64,000 nt of DNA from Micromonospora_J zhanjiangensis (GCF_042650605.1 NZ_JBHSBN010000016.1:1-64000), one strand, 5' to 3'; positions 51,194 to 60,491 are shown, numbered from the stretch's first letter. Notes: generated by a model from the letters alone, not told the origin. Made by a program: numbers and translations.

Positions 51194-51949
51194 TCATGCG
51201 GCACTGGTCCCTTCGATCGGTTCGATGCGGAGGTCGTCGGCGGTGGCGACCACCAGATGGTCGGCCGGCACCGGTTTCCAGGCGGGGTCGTCGTCCAGCG
51301 GCTCGGAGGCGATCAGCACGCTCCGGCCGTCGGTCCGGGTGGACAGGGCGTGCCCGCGGGCGGTGGCCACCGCCGTACGCCCGTCGGTGAGCAGCAGGTT
51401 CAGCCGGGAGTCCGGGGCGAGTTCGCCGACCGCCCGGACGGTGTCGCCGACCGCCGCGGCGGGCGCGGCGCCGGCCCGCAGCCGGTGCCGCACCAGCGCC
51501 CAGAGCAACGCCGAGTCGGTGGGCGCGTCCAGGGTGAGCAGGTCCCGGGTGGGCAGCCCGCGGGCCAGCGGGACGACCGAGTCCGGCCAGCCCCGGACCA
51601 CGCCGTTGTGGCTGAACAGCCACCGCCCCTCGACGAACGGCGCGGCCGCCGTCTCCACCACCGGCATGCCCACGGTGGCCGACCGCACCGCCGCGAGCAC
51701 CGCGCCGGACACGGTCGCCGCGGCGAGCGCGGGCAGCGTCGCGTCCGCCCACAGCGGTACGTCCCGGCGGTAGCGCACCGGCCCACCGTCGGCCGGGTAC
51801 CAGCCGACGCCGAATCCGTCGGCGTTGACCGTCCCGCCGCCGCGCATGTCCACCGGCGCCCAGGACTGCCGGGCCAGCGCGTGCGGCGGGTCGTACAACA
51901 GGGCGGCCAGGGACAGCGGGGGCCCCAGATAGGCCAGGTGCCGGCACAT
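51194..51949 (-). CDS. egtC: EgtC, gamma-glutamyl-hercynylcysteine sulfoxide amidohydrolase
   Basis: 251 residues of the class II glutamine amidotransferase (Ntn) fold. The N-terminal cysteine nucleophile follows the initiator methionine (MCRHLAYLG). NADGFGVGWY, AVRSAT and LFSHNGVVRGW line the active site. It removes the glutamate from gamma-glutamyl-hercynylcysteine sulfoxide in ergothioneine synthesis. It starts 25 bases after egtB ends. Confidence 0.95.
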   Translation of the reverse strand: MCRHLAYLGPPLSLAALLYDPPHALARQSWAPVDMRGGGTVNADGFGVGWYPADGGPVRYRRDVPLWADATLPALAAATVSGAVLAAVRSATVGMPVVETAAAPFVEGRWLFSHNGVVRGWPDSVVPLARGLPTRDLLTLDAPTDSALLWALVRHRLRAGAAPAAAVGDTVRAVGELAPDSRLNLLLTDGRTAVATARGHALSTRTDGRSVLIASEPLDDDPAWKPVPADHLVVATADDLRIEPIEGTSAA

Positions 51950-51974
51950 CAGGCGGCCCTCGCGGCGGTACGGC

Positions 51975-53312
51975 TCACGCGGCGCGCTCCCCGGCGGGAA
52001 CGTCCCGGGCGCAGCGGAAGCCGGCGAAGATCTGTCGGCGGATCGGCAGGTCCCAGTTGCGGAACGTGCCCCGGCAGGCGGACCGGTCGGTGCCGAACGA
52101 GCCGCCGCGCAGCACCCGGTAGGCGTCGCCGAAGAACACCTCCGAATACTCCCGGTACGGGAAGGCGGCGAAGCCCGGGTAGCCGTGGAAGGTGGTCGAG
52201 GTCCACTCCCACACGTCCCCGACGAGCTGGTGCACGCCCAGCGGCGAGGCGCCGGCCGGGTAGGCGCCGACCGGCGCCGGCGAGAGGTGCCGCTGGCCGA
52301 GGTTGGCCCGCTCGACGGTGGGGTCCTCGTCGCCCCAGGGGTAGCGGCGGGACCGGCCGGTCGCCGGGTCCCACCGGGCGGCCTTCTCCCACTCCGCCTC
52401 GGTCGGCAGCCGCTTGCCGGCCCAGGCCGCGTACGCCTCGGCCTCGTAGTAGCTGACGTGCACCACCGGCTCGGCGCCGACCAGCGGCGAGAACCGGCCG
52501 AACCGCAGGTAGCCCCAGCCCGAGCCGTCCCGGCGCCAGTGCATCGGCGCGCTCAGGTCCACCTCGCACCGGTGCCGCCAACCGGCCTCGCTCCACCAGC
52601 GCGGGTCGTGGTAGCCGCCCGCGTCGACGAACGCCAGGTAGGCGTCGTTGGTCACCGGCGCGGCGTCCAGGAGGTACGGCGGCAGATCCACCACGTGCCC
52701 GGGGCGTTCGTTGTCCAACGCCCACGGGTCGGTGGAGGTGCCCATGGTGAACGGCCCGCCGGGCACCAGCACCTCACCCCCGACCGGTACGACCGCCGGC
52801 GGGGTCGGTTCGCCGGACAGCACCGGCGGGCCGACCCGCAGCTGGTGGGTGGCGAGCATCGTCTCGTCGTGCTGCTGCTCGTGCTGGACGATCATGCCGA
52901 AGGCGAACCCGTCGGTGACCAACCGCCGGCGGTCGAACCGGACGTGGTCGAGCAGGTCGAACACCTTGTCCCGGACGGTGTGCAGGTAGGCCCGGGCCTC
53001 GTCGGGGCGCAGCAGCGGCAACGACGGCCGGTCCTTGCGGGGTTGCTTGAACGCGTCGTACAGGTCGTCGATGTCCTGGCGGACCGGTGGGCGGCCGCCG
53101 ACGTCGCGTACCAGCCAGAGTTCCTCCTGGTTACCGACGTGCGCGAGGTCCCAGACCAGCGGCGACATGATCGTGGAGTGCTGGCGCATCAGGTCGCCGT
53201 CGTCGACGGCGTCGGTGAGCAGGCGGGTGCGGTCCCGGGTGCGCTCCAGTTCGGCGGCGATCCGGCCGCGCAGCCGCTCGCCCGTGGCGTCCTGTTGGTC
53301 GAGGTCGGTCAC
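51975..53312 (-). CDS. egtB: EgtB, iron-dependent sulfoxide synthase
   Basis: 445 residues from a GTG whose GTGA overlaps the egtA stop. The N-terminal DinB-like helical bundle supplies the iron ligands H58 and H144/H148 (DLAHVGNQEE and VQHEQQHDE), spaced as in characterised EgtB. The C-terminal FGE-sulfatase-type domain has FTMGTSTDPWALDNERPGH, RLPTEAEWEKAAR and RVLRGGSFGT...RCARD. It joins gamma-glutamylcysteine to hercynine with oxygen, giving the sulfoxide. Confidence 0.95.
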   Translation of the reverse strand: MTDLDQQDATGERLRGRIAAELERTRDRTRLLTDAVDDGDLMRQHSTIMSPLVWDLAHVGNQEELWLVRDVGGRPPVRQDIDDLYDAFKQPRKDRPSLPLLRPDEARAYLHTVRDKVFDLLDHVRFDRRRLVTDGFAFGMIVQHEQQHDETMLATHQLRVGPPVLSGEPTPPAVVPVGGEVLVPGGPFTMGTSTDPWALDNERPGHVVDLPPYLLDAAPVTNDAYLAFVDAGGYHDPRWWSEAGWRHRCEVDLSAPMHWRRDGSGWGYLRFGRFSPLVGAEPVVHVSYYEAEAYAAWAGKRLPTEAEWEKAARWDPATGRSRRYPWGDEDPTVERANLGQRHLSPAPVGAYPAGASPLGVHQLVGDVWEWTSTTFHGYPGFAAFPYREYSEVFFGDAYRVLRGGSFGTDRSACRGTFRNWDLPIRRQIFAGFRCARDVPAGERAA

Positions 53313-54541
53313 CGGTGTTCCCCTTTCCCGGCGGCGAGCCGCCGTTCCACGATCCGGCCGATCTCCGTGCGGGTGGTCGGTCCGAGGTCGGTGCGGTCCA
53401 GCGCCCGTACCGCGAGGTCCAGCACCGCGGTGGCGGCCCGGGCCAGCGGCGGGTCGGCCAGACCGCACCGGGCCGCCTCGGCCCACCGGTCGGCGACCGG
53501 TTCGCAGGCGGCCCGGGCCGCGTCCAGCGCCGTCGGATCGGCCAGCAGCGCGGCGAGCACCCCGACCGGCGCGATCCACTCGTCGGCGGGCTGGGCGTCC
53601 AGGTAGCGGACCTCCAGGTAGCCGCGCGGACGGACCGGCGGGAACAGGGTGCTGAGGTGGTATTCCAGGTCGTCCACGGTGGGCGGCTCGGGCAGCGCTC
53701 CGGCCATCCAGTCGGCGAAGGTGAGCCCGGGCGGGACCGTCCAGTCGTCGCCGGAGCGGCGGACGCAGAGCAGCGGCGCCGACAGCGCGTACGCCGACCA
53801 GGCGGCGACCGGGTCGGTCGCCCGGGTCGCCGACGACCACACCGGCCGGGTGCGGGCCGGGTCGATGTCCTGCCAGGCGACCATCCGGGCCGACGCCCAG
53901 CCGGTGTCCCGGCCGGCGTGCCGGCGGGCCGTCGCGAAGGTCGCCAGCAGCGGCGGGCCGAACGCGTGCAACGCCACCCAGCGCCCGACGACCTCGTCCG
54001 GGCGACCGGCGTCCAGGCAGAGCTGCAGGCCCGCGGTGCTGAACATCATGGTCCGGCCGGCCGCGCCACGCCGGTCGAAGGCGTGCCGCATGGCGCGGTA
54101 GCGAGGGGTGTCGACACAGGGACGCGGCGGCCGGTACGGGTCGATGCCGCTGGTGCCGAGGACGAGCCCGGCGGTGCGGAGCAGGTCGCGCAGCCGGTCG
54201 GTGTCGTCCCCGGTGGCCGCGAACAGCGCGGCGAGAGAGTGGTGCGGGACGGTGGAGATCTCCACCTGTCCGCCGGGCTCGACGGTGATCGTGCCCTGGT
54301 GGGCCAGCGCCAGGTGAGCGCCGGCGGGGTCGAGAGTGGTCGGGGCGTACGGCCCGAGGGCCCGGCGCAACCGGTCGGGGTCGACCGGGCGGCTCGGATC
54401 GGACGCGTCGTGGACGGTCCATTCCAGTTCGACTCCGGTCAGCTCCGGTGGACCGGTCTTGAAGCAGATCGTGGTCAGGTGCCCCTCGGCGTCGGACAGC
54501 TCCCGCAGCACGGCGGGGCTGTCCACTTCTGGCGACAGCAC
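53309..54541 (-). CDS. egtA: EgtA, glutamate-cysteine ligase
   Basis: 410 residues from a GTG at 54541 (GGAGTAG about 10 bases upstream). The GCS2-like fold contains GVELEWTVHD, TITVEPGGQVEISTVPH and TAGLQLCLDAG near the active site. It makes gamma-glutamylcysteine for EgtB. It is the first gene of the cluster and couples to egtB by GTGA. No egtE (the PLP lyase for the last step) is in the window, so that step must be provided elsewhere. Confidence 0.93.
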   Translation of the reverse strand: MLSPEVDSPAVLRELSDAEGHLTTICFKTGPPELTGVELEWTVHDASDPSRPVDPDRLRRALGPYAPTTLDPAGAHLALAHQGTITVEPGGQVEISTVPHHSLAALFAATGDDTDRLRDLLRTAGLVLGTSGIDPYRPPRPCVDTPRYRAMRHAFDRRGAAGRTMMFSTAGLQLCLDAGRPDEVVGRWVALHAFGPPLLATFATARRHAGRDTGWASARMVAWQDIDPARTRPVWSSATRATDPVAAWSAYALSAPLLCVRRSGDDWTVPPGLTFADWMAGALPEPPTVDDLEYHLSTLFPPVRPRGYLEVRYLDAQPADEWIAPVGVLAALLADPTALDAARAACEPVADRWAEAARCGLADPPLARAATAVLDLAVRALDRTDLGPTTRTEIGRIVERRLAAGKGEHR

Positions 54542-54760
54542 GGCAGGTCTACTCCCTCCGCTCCGGGCCGTGCCCCTGGATACCCGGCTGGTCCCGTTGT
54601 AACCGGACCGGCGGGATCAGCCGTGGGCGCGGCGTTTCGCATTCCTATCACCCCGGACCGACATGAACATCTCGGCGAGACGACCGGCGCCGGAACGTCC
54701 GGTTGCGGCGGGCGGCCCGCCGATCGACCGTGACGGACCCCTATATGCCCTTTCCGGTAA

Positions 54761-54776
54761 ATAACCGATCGGTTAT
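54761..54776. promoter_or_regulatory. 16-bp palindromic operator overlapping ArsR promoter
   Basis: ATAACCGATCGGTTAT is a perfect palindrome ending 9 bases before the GTG of the ArsR gene. TATGTT (54774-54779) overlaps its right end and stands 6 bases before the GTG, so it fits a -10 box of a leaderless message with TTTCCG 17 bases upstream. A repressor bound here would block RNA polymerase. It most likely binds the adjacent ArsR protein. Confidence 0.75.
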
Positions 54777-54785
54777 GTTGGCCTC

Positions 54786-55166
54786 GTGACCTCGCCGTTC
54801 GACGCGCTGACCGAACCGACCCGGCGCCGGATCCTCGATCTGCTGCGGGAGCGTCCCCGGTCGGTCGGCGAGCTGACCCGGGAACTCGGACTCAGCCAAC
54901 CGGGCACCTCCAAGCACCTGCGGGTGCTGCGCGAGGCCGGCCTGGTCCGGGTCCGGGTCGACGCCCAACGCCGCTGGTACGAACTGCGCCCCGAGCCGTT
55001 GATGGTGCTGGACGACTGGCTCGCCCCGTACCGGTGGCTCTGGCGCGACCGGTTCGACCGGCTCGGCGGGCACCTCGACGCGATGCCCGACGAGCGGCCC
55101 GACCCGGCCGCCGGGAGCGGCCCGGCGCGGCCCACGGCCGACAACCAGGAGGAGGACTTTCGGTGA
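54786..55166 (+). CDS. ArsR-family transcriptional repressor
   Basis: 126 residues. PFDALTEPTRRRILDLLRERPRSVGELTRELGLSQPGTSKHLRVLREAGLVRVRVDAQRRWYEL is a complete ArsR winged helix. The metal-binding cysteines of SmtB/ArsR are absent, as in the subgroup paired with SRPBCC/AHSA1 proteins. No Shine-Dalgarno precedes the GTG; a leaderless start is likely. It overlaps the AHSA1 gene as GTGA and probably represses both through the upstream palindrome. Confidence 0.9.
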   Translation: MTSPFDALTEPTRRRILDLLRERPRSVGELTRELGLSQPGTSKHLRVLREAGLVRVRVDAQRRWYELRPEPLMVLDDWLAPYRWLWRDRFDRLGGHLDAMPDERPDPAAGSGPARPTADNQEEDFR

Positions 55167-56038
55167 ACGAGACGCTGGAGACCGTCGACGGCCGGCCGAC
55201 CCTGCGGGTCGAGCGTCGTTTCGACCACCCGCCGACCAAGGTCTGGCGGGCCGTCACCGAACCGGACCACCTCGCCCGGTGGTTCCCGTTCACCGTCCGG
55301 CTCGAACCGGCCAACGGCGGGACGATCCGCTTCTACCCGCCGGACCGGCCGGACGTGCCCGCGTCCGAGGGCACGGTCACCGCGTACGAGCCGCCCCGGC
55401 TGTTCGCCTTCACCTGGGGCGACGACCTGCTGCGGTTCGAGCTGCACCCGGCCGGGACCGGCTGCCTGCTGGTCTTCACGCACACCTTCGACGACCGGGC
55501 CGGCGCGGCCAGCTTCGCCGCCGGGTGGCGGGTCTGCCTGGACGCGCTGACCGGCGACCTGGCCGGCGCGCCGGTCGACGTGCCCGCCCCGACGGCCGAG
55601 CTGCACGAACGGTACGTCCGCGCGTTCGGCCTCGACGAGGGCGTGCTGGAGGAGACCGCCGACGGGTGGCGGGTGCGCTTCGAACGGCAACTGACCCGGC
55701 CGGCCGAGGCGGTCTGGACGGAACGCACGGCCGGCGGCGTGCCCCGGGTCGGTGGTCCCCCGCCGGCCGCCTTCACCACCGGCTCCGCCCCGGCCGGCGC
55801 GGTCACCGTGGTCGACCCGCCGACCCTGGTCGAGTACGCCTGGCAGCACGACGGCCGGACCGCGGGCCGGGTCCGCTGGCAACTGGTCCAGGGCACCGGG
55901 CACGGCGCCCGGCTGGTCGTCAGCCAGACCGGCCCGGCCGACCTGACCGGGCCACGGTCCGCCGCCCTGGCCGACTGGCGGGCGTACGTCGAGGACCTGG
56001 CCCGGCCCCGGGACCGCGAACCCGACCGACCCGCCTGA
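55163..56038 (+). CDS. Double-domain AHSA1/SRPBCC protein
   Basis: 291 residues with GGAGGAGGA before the GTG. The first SRPBCC domain (about 1-150) has RRFDHPPTKVWRAVTEPDHLARWFPF...LFAFTWGDDLLRFEL. The second (about 165-285) has FERQLTRPAEAVWTE...VEYAWQHDG...RLVVSQTGPADL. These are ligand-binding START-like folds; a catalytic role is not evident. Coupling to ArsR is a common arrangement in actinomycetes, and the ligand is unknown. Confidence 0.88.
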   Translation: MNETLETVDGRPTLRVERRFDHPPTKVWRAVTEPDHLARWFPFTVRLEPANGGTIRFYPPDRPDVPASEGTVTAYEPPRLFAFTWGDDLLRFELHPAGTGCLLVFTHTFDDRAGAASFAAGWRVCLDALTGDLAGAPVDVPAPTAELHERYVRAFGLDEGVLEETADGWRVRFERQLTRPAEAVWTERTAGGVPRVGGPPPAAFTTGSAPAGAVTVVDPPTLVEYAWQHDGRTAGRVRWQLVQGTGHGARLVVSQTGPADLTGPRSAALADWRAYVEDLARPRDREPDRPA

Positions 56039-56056
56039 CCGGCCGCGCGGGCCGGT
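56038..56056. terminator. Short hairpin between convergent stops
   Basis: ACCGGCC-GCGCG-GGCCGGT, a 7-bp stem, exactly fills the 18-base gap between the AHSA1 gene and the convergent proline-rich protein gene, using the last base of the AHSA1 stop codon. Confidence 0.5.
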
Positions 56057-57502
56057 TCAGCCGGCCTGCGTGACGACGTCGTTGAGCAGTTTCTGGACCA
56101 CCCCGCGGGTCTCCGGCGGCGACTTGACGAACACCCCCACCTGCCACTTCAACGGCCCGCCCGCGGTCGCCGGGCTGTAGTGGCTCAGGTCGACGGTGTA
56201 GAAGCCGTCGGCGTCCCGCGCGGTCTCCACCATCACGGTGCGGTCGTCCAGCACCGGCTTCGCCTTGGCCGGCTGGTCGAACCAGGCCCCTTCCAGGGCC
56301 TTGCGCTCGGCCGGGGTGCAGGTGGTCGGGCAGGGGCGCAGCAACACGTTCGCCTTCTGCCGGGAGGTCGGGTTCTGCTCGTCGATGCAGACCCAGACCT
56401 TGGCACCGGCCAGCTTGTCCGGCACCTTTCCCGCCATGCACCCCCAGGTCCCGCCGGCTCGGAACGCGAACGGCCAGCCGTTGAAGGCCATCGTGTAGGT
56501 GTCGTCCCCGGCCGCGTACGTCGGGCCGACGACGGAACGCGCCGCCACCTGCCGCAGCTTCGGCTTCCGCGCGTCCGGGTCGCCGGGGCCGCCCGGTGCC
56601 GCCGACGGGTCGCCGCCGGAGGGCTCGTCGGACGGGACCGGGAGACCGGGACCGGCGCTGCGGCTCGCCGTGGGCGCACCGGTCGGGCCGGCCTGCGGCG
56701 TACCCCGGCCGAAGGCCCAGTAGGCGACCACCGCGGCGGTGCCGAGCAGCAGAACCACCGCGCAGACCCCGGCGATGACCACCGCGAGCGGCCCGGGGCC
56801 GGACCGCGACCCGGGCGGCGGCTGGCTCGCCGCCCACGGGGTGGCCGGCGGCGGTACGGGCGGCGCGGCCCACGGGGTGGCCGGCTGCGGCGGCGCGGGC
56901 GCCGGGGCGCCCCACGGGGCGACGGGCGGCGGCATCGGCGGCGGACCCCACGGGACGGCGTCACCACCGATCGGTTCGGACGGCGCGTCCAATTCGTCCC
57001 TGTCGGCGCCGCCGTCGCTCGCGCCGGCGGTCCGGTCCGGTCCGGCCGGTTCCGACCGGGCGGTCGTCCCCGGACCCGGGTCGCCGCCGGTCGTCGCGCC
57101 CGGGGCGGTGGGCGCCGGCGCGCCCGGGGCGGTGGGCGGGGCGGTGGGCGCCGGCGCGCCCGGCTGGTCGGCCGTCGCCGCCGGCGCCGGTAGCCGGTCC
57201 GGCCACGCCTCCACCCCGGTGTGCTCGGGGAGTCGGTGGTTCGCCACCCACGGCCGCGCGGCGGCGAGGTCCGCCGCGTGCACCGGCGCCTGGCCCGGTG
57301 CGGTCGGGAACGAGCTGCGGCCGGCGAGGTCCAAGAAGACCGACCGGACCGCCGGATCGGTCGCCGCCGCCGGCGTCAACGCCGCGACCGTGACCGGCCG
57401 GCCGTCCTGCCCGACGCCGTGGTAGATCTCGACGGACGGGTCCGCCCGCACCAACTCGAGGTCGGCGAAGGGCAGGTTGGGTGGCGGTTCGGGGTGCGTC
57501 AC
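56057..57502 (-). CDS. Proline-rich single-span membrane protein, unknown function
   Basis: 481 residues from the GTG at 57502 (THPEPPPNLPFADLELVRADPSVEIYHG). An N-terminal soluble segment of about 100 residues is followed by Ala/Pro-rich linkers, including repeats of PWGAP/PWAAP. One membrane span (PLAVVIAGVCAVVLLLGTAAVVAYWAF) precedes an outside domain of about 190 residues with four cysteines (WGCMAG, VCIDEQ, RPCPTTCTP). No ribosome site is clear; TATCCT about 8 bases upstream could serve a leaderless message. Divergent to a Ser/Thr kinase gene, so it may be part of its signalling pathway. Confidence 0.7.
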   Translation of the reverse strand: MTHPEPPPNLPFADLELVRADPSVEIYHGVGQDGRPVTVAALTPAAATDPAVRSVFLDLAGRSSFPTAPGQAPVHAADLAAARPWVANHRLPEHTGVEAWPDRLPAPAATADQPGAPAPTAPPTAPGAPAPTAPGATTGGDPGPGTTARSEPAGPDRTAGASDGGADRDELDAPSEPIGGDAVPWGPPPMPPPVAPWGAPAPAPPQPATPWAAPPVPPPATPWAASQPPPGSRSGPGPLAVVIAGVCAVVLLLGTAAVVAYWAFGRGTPQAGPTGAPTASRSAGPGLPVPSDEPSGGDPSAAPGGPGDPDARKPKLRQVAARSVVGPTYAAGDDTYTMAFNGWPFAFRAGGTWGCMAGKVPDKLAGAKVWVCIDEQNPTSRQKANVLLRPCPTTCTPAERKALEGAWFDQPAKAKPVLDDRTVMVETARDADGFYTVDLSHYSPATAGGPLKWQVGVFVKSPPETRGVVQKLLNDVVTQAG

Positions 57503-57682
57503 GAAGACGGAGGATACCCAAGGCTCACCATCCGTCGATGCCCACCGGCGGCGCACCGCGCCGCGGCCGGGCCCGGCGGGAGAAGTGACCAACCTCAAGT
57601 CCGATCGGCGGAGCGGCGGCGTAACGTTCCGCCGTGTCCGGATCCGGGCACCGCACACGCATGCTCCGATGGCCCGCTGGGT

Positions 57683-57696
57683 ACGGTTGCAACCGT
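57683..57696. promoter_or_regulatory. 14-bp palindrome over the kinase start codon
   Basis: ACGGTTGCAACCGT is a perfect palindrome whose last two bases are the first two of the kinase GTG. A TACGGT -10-like hexamer (57682-57687) precedes the GTG by 7 bases, compatible with leaderless transcription. It could be an operator. Confidence 0.4.
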
Positions 57697-59095
57697 GTTG
57701 GGCTCAGGATCGGTACTCAGTGACCGCTACCGTCTGGACGACCGCGTCGCCACCGGCGGCATGGGCGACGTCTGGCGGGGCACCGACCTCGTGCTGGGCC
57801 GGCGGGTCGCGGTCAAGGTGCTGCTCCCGTCCCTGGTCGCCGACCCGAGCTTCATCGCCCGGTTCCGGGCCGAGGCCCGGATGATGGCCGCCCTGCACCA
57901 CCCCGGCGTCGTCCAGGTCTTCGACTGCGGCATCGACATGTCCGAGGATCGGCACGCCGACTACCTGGTGATGGAGTTCGTCGACGGCGAGCCGCTGTCG
58001 CACCGGATCGACGCGGCCGGCCGGCTCGGCGTCGACGAGACGCTGAACGTGGTGACCCAGGCCGCCCAGGCGCTGCACGCGGCGCACCAGGCCGGCATCG
58101 TGCACCGCGACGTCAAGCCCAGCAACCTGCTGGTGCAGCCGGACGGCACCGTCGTGCTGGTCGACTTCGGGGTCGCCCGGTCGTCCTCGCACACGAGTGT
58201 CACCAGCACCAACGCCGTACCCGGGACGGTGTTGTACATGTCACCGGAGCAGGCGTCCGGCAAGCCGGTGACGGCGGCCACCGACGTCTACGCCCTCGGC
58301 GCGGTCGCCTACTGCTGCCTGACCGGGAACCCGCCGTTCACCGGCGAGAACCCGCTGGAGGTGGCGGTCCGGCACCTGCACGACGATCCGCCGGAGCTGC
58401 CCGCCGACGTACCCGCGCCGGTGGCGGCGATGGTGATGCGGTCGTTGGCCAAGGATCCCGAACAGCGGTACCCGTCGGCCGCGGCGCTGGCCGACGCCGC
58501 CCGCGCGGCGGCCACCGGCGCGACCCCGGCGACGGACGGGGCCACCGCACCGCTCGCCGCCGCCGCACCGGCGGCGGTGGGCGGCGCCGCCCTCGCCAAC
58601 CGGGCGGTACGTCCCGGTTCGTCGACCCTGGCCGACATGCCCGTCGTCCCCGCCGACACCGGTACGCCGGGCCGGCGACGCAACCGGGCCGTCGCCGTCG
58701 CCGGTACGGTGGCGGCCGTGCTGCTCGCCGCGATCGGGGTGACCGCCATGCTCGCCTTCCAGGCCGACGACGGGTCGCCCGGCAAGCCGGGCGTGACCTC
58801 CAGCGCGCCGGGTAACGCACCGGCGACCGGACCCAGCAACCGGGAGGACGGCCAGCCGGCACCCACCCGACGCACCGGGGACTCGACCGCCACCGACGCG
58901 GGCCCGTCGGCCGGGGCCGGACAGACCTCCTCCACCGCCGCGCCGGCACCGTCGAACCGACCGTCGCCGACCGGCGCACCGGAGAGTTCGGCGCCCGCCG
59001 ACGGGGGCGGCAACCCGACCCCCGACGGCGGCAGTTCCAGCGCGGGCGCGGGCAACGGCGGGTCGTCGGCCACCCCGAACGCCGCCACCGGCTGA
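57695..59095 (+). CDS. PknB-type serine/threonine protein kinase
   Basis: 466 residues from the GTG at 57695. The kinase domain occupies residues 10-270: glycine loop VATGGMGDVW, lysine VAVKVL (K41), catalytic HRDVKPSN (H137-D139), DFG at about 156-158, and APE replaced by SPE (YMSPEQAS). One membrane span at about 330-355 is followed by a Ser/Thr/Pro/Gly-rich outer tail with no PASTA repeats. It is therefore a PknB-like receptor kinase lacking the peptidoglycan sensor. The target is unknown; the divergent proline-rich membrane protein is a candidate partner. Confidence 0.92.
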   Translation: MLGSGSVLSDRYRLDDRVATGGMGDVWRGTDLVLGRRVAVKVLLPSLVADPSFIARFRAEARMMAALHHPGVVQVFDCGIDMSEDRHADYLVMEFVDGEPLSHRIDAAGRLGVDETLNVVTQAAQALHAAHQAGIVHRDVKPSNLLVQPDGTVVLVDFGVARSSSHTSVTSTNAVPGTVLYMSPEQASGKPVTAATDVYALGAVAYCCLTGNPPFTGENPLEVAVRHLHDDPPELPADVPAPVAAMVMRSLAKDPEQRYPSAAALADAARAAATGATPATDGATAPLAAAAPAAVGGAALANRAVRPGSSTLADMPVVPADTGTPGRRRNRAVAVAGTVAAVLLAAIGVTAMLAFQADDGSPGKPGVTSSAPGNAPATGPSNREDGQPAPTRRTGDSTATDAGPSAGAGQTSSTAAPAPSNRPSPTGAPESSAPADGGGNPTPDGGSSSAGAGNGGSSATPNAATG

Positions 59096-59147
59096 GTCCG
59101 GCCCGTACGTTCGGCCCGGCGGCCGGATCGCACCGGCGGCGCGGCCG

Positions 59148-60491
59148 TCAGGAGTACTTCTCGACCTGGGCGCGGACGCTCTCCGTGCTCTTGCGCAACT
59201 CCGCGGCGACCGCCGTGAAGACCTCCTGGGCCGGCCGGTTGTCGGCCCAGATCTTCTGCAGGCCGCCGTAGATGGCCTTGTTGGCGTTCGGCACCATCAG
59301 CCGGACCGGGTCCTGCGCCTGCGTCTTCGGCAGCTGGTCGACGGCCACCTTGAACTGGGGCCGCTCGGTGAACCGCTGCCGCATCTGCGGGGTGTCCAGG
59401 GCAGCCTTGGTGGCGGGCAGGTAGCCGGTGTCGAGCGACCACTGCGCCGCGTTCTCCGCCTTGGCGGCGAACCTGATGAACTGGAACGCCGCCTCCTGGC
59501 GTTCCTTCGGCGCGCCGGCCATGATCGACATCCCGCCGCCCCCGGTGGGGCAGCCGAACTGCACCTGCTCGGGCACGAACGACGCGCCGATCTCGAACTT
59601 GGCCTCCTTGAGCAGGCTGGTCAGCGTGCCGGTCGACTCGTGCAGGGTGGCGACCAGCCCGTTGGCGAAGTCGACCTTCGGGCTCTTGGCCATGTACGCC
59701 TGCTGGTCGGTGTGCACCAACCGCCGCTGCCACTCCCCCGCGGCGACCGCGCCGCCCTGGTCGATGGTGACGTCCAGGCCCTTGGAGTAGTTGCCGCCGA
59801 ACTGCCACACCACCCCCTGGAAGTGCCAGTCCCCGTCCACCTGCGGGAACGCCTGCAGCTTCGGCGACTTGCCGTTCGTCTTCACCTTCTGCAGCGCCGG
59901 GCCCCACGAGCGCAACTCGTCCCAGGTCTTCGGGCCACGGTCGGGCAGGCCGGCCTGGGCGAACATGGTCCTGTTGTAGTAGAACAGCGGCGTGCTGCGG
60001 CCGAACGGCACCCACCACACCTTGTCCTTGACGGTGCCCTCCTTGATCAGGGTGTCCACGTACTCGGTGGGGGCGAAGCCGTCGCCGAACAGGTCGGTCA
60101 ACGGGGCCAGCGCCTCGTTGAACAGGAACTTGCGCCAGACCACCTCGGAGAAGACGCACAGGTCGGGGACCTGCCGGGCCTGCAGGCCGGCGGCGAGCTT
60201 CTGGGCCAACTCGTCGTAGCTGCCCTGGAACTGCGACTCCAGGTAGATGTCCTGCTGGGACTCGTTGAACTGGCCGACCAGTTTGGTGAAGGCCTCGCCC
60301 ACGGCGGCCGCGTACGGGTGCCAGACCACCACCCGCTGGCGCTTCTTGTACTGGTCCGGCACCTTGCCCTCGGGCTGGGCGAAGCCGTTGCCGCCACCGG
60401 CACCGCCGCCGCAGCCCAGCGGGGTCAGGGCGAGGGCGGCGCCACCGGCCAGTCCGAGCAGGCGGCGACGACTCAACATGCTGCTGTTCAT
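59148..60491 (-). CDS. ABC transporter solute-binding lipoprotein (UgpB-like)
   Basis: 447 residues from the ATG at 60491 (AAAGGAC upstream). The N-terminus has twin arginines and a lipobox: SRRRLLGLAGGAALALTPLGCGG, so Tat export and lipidation are likely. The rest is an extracellular solute-binding family 1 fold (RVVVWHPYAAAVGEAFTKLVGQFNES..., KTWDELRSWGPALQKV, FYYNRTMFAQAGLPD). WHPYA near the start recalls UgpB-type binding proteins. With GDPD in the operon, glycerophosphodiesters or glycerol-3-phosphate are the likely ligands. Confidence 0.85.
   Translation of the reverse strand: MNSSMLSRRRLLGLAGGAALALTPLGCGGGAGGGNGFAQPEGKVPDQYKKRQRVVVWHPYAAAVGEAFTKLVGQFNESQQDIYLESQFQGSYDELAQKLAAGLQARQVPDLCVFSEVVWRKFLFNEALAPLTDLFGDGFAPTEYVDTLIKEGTVKDKVWWVPFGRSTPLFYYNRTMFAQAGLPDRGPKTWDELRSWGPALQKVKTNGKSPKLQAFPQVDGDWHFQGVVWQFGGNYSKGLDVTIDQGGAVAAGEWQRRLVHTDQQAYMAKSPKVDFANGLVATLHESTGTLTSLLKEAKFEIGASFVPEQVQFGCPTGGGGMSIMAGAPKERQEAAFQFIRFAAKAENAAQWSLDTGYLPATKAALDTPQMRQRFTERPQFKVAVDQLPKTQAQDPVRLMVPNANKAIYGGLQKIWADNRPAQEVFTAVAAELRKSTESVRAQVEKYS

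Noticed and set aside
51179..51196. CGCTCGCTTCGCTCGCTC repeat between egtC and egtD
   Set aside because: Short, partly reflects codons and is a common type of extragenic repeat in these genomes; not enough to define an element or a regulatory site.
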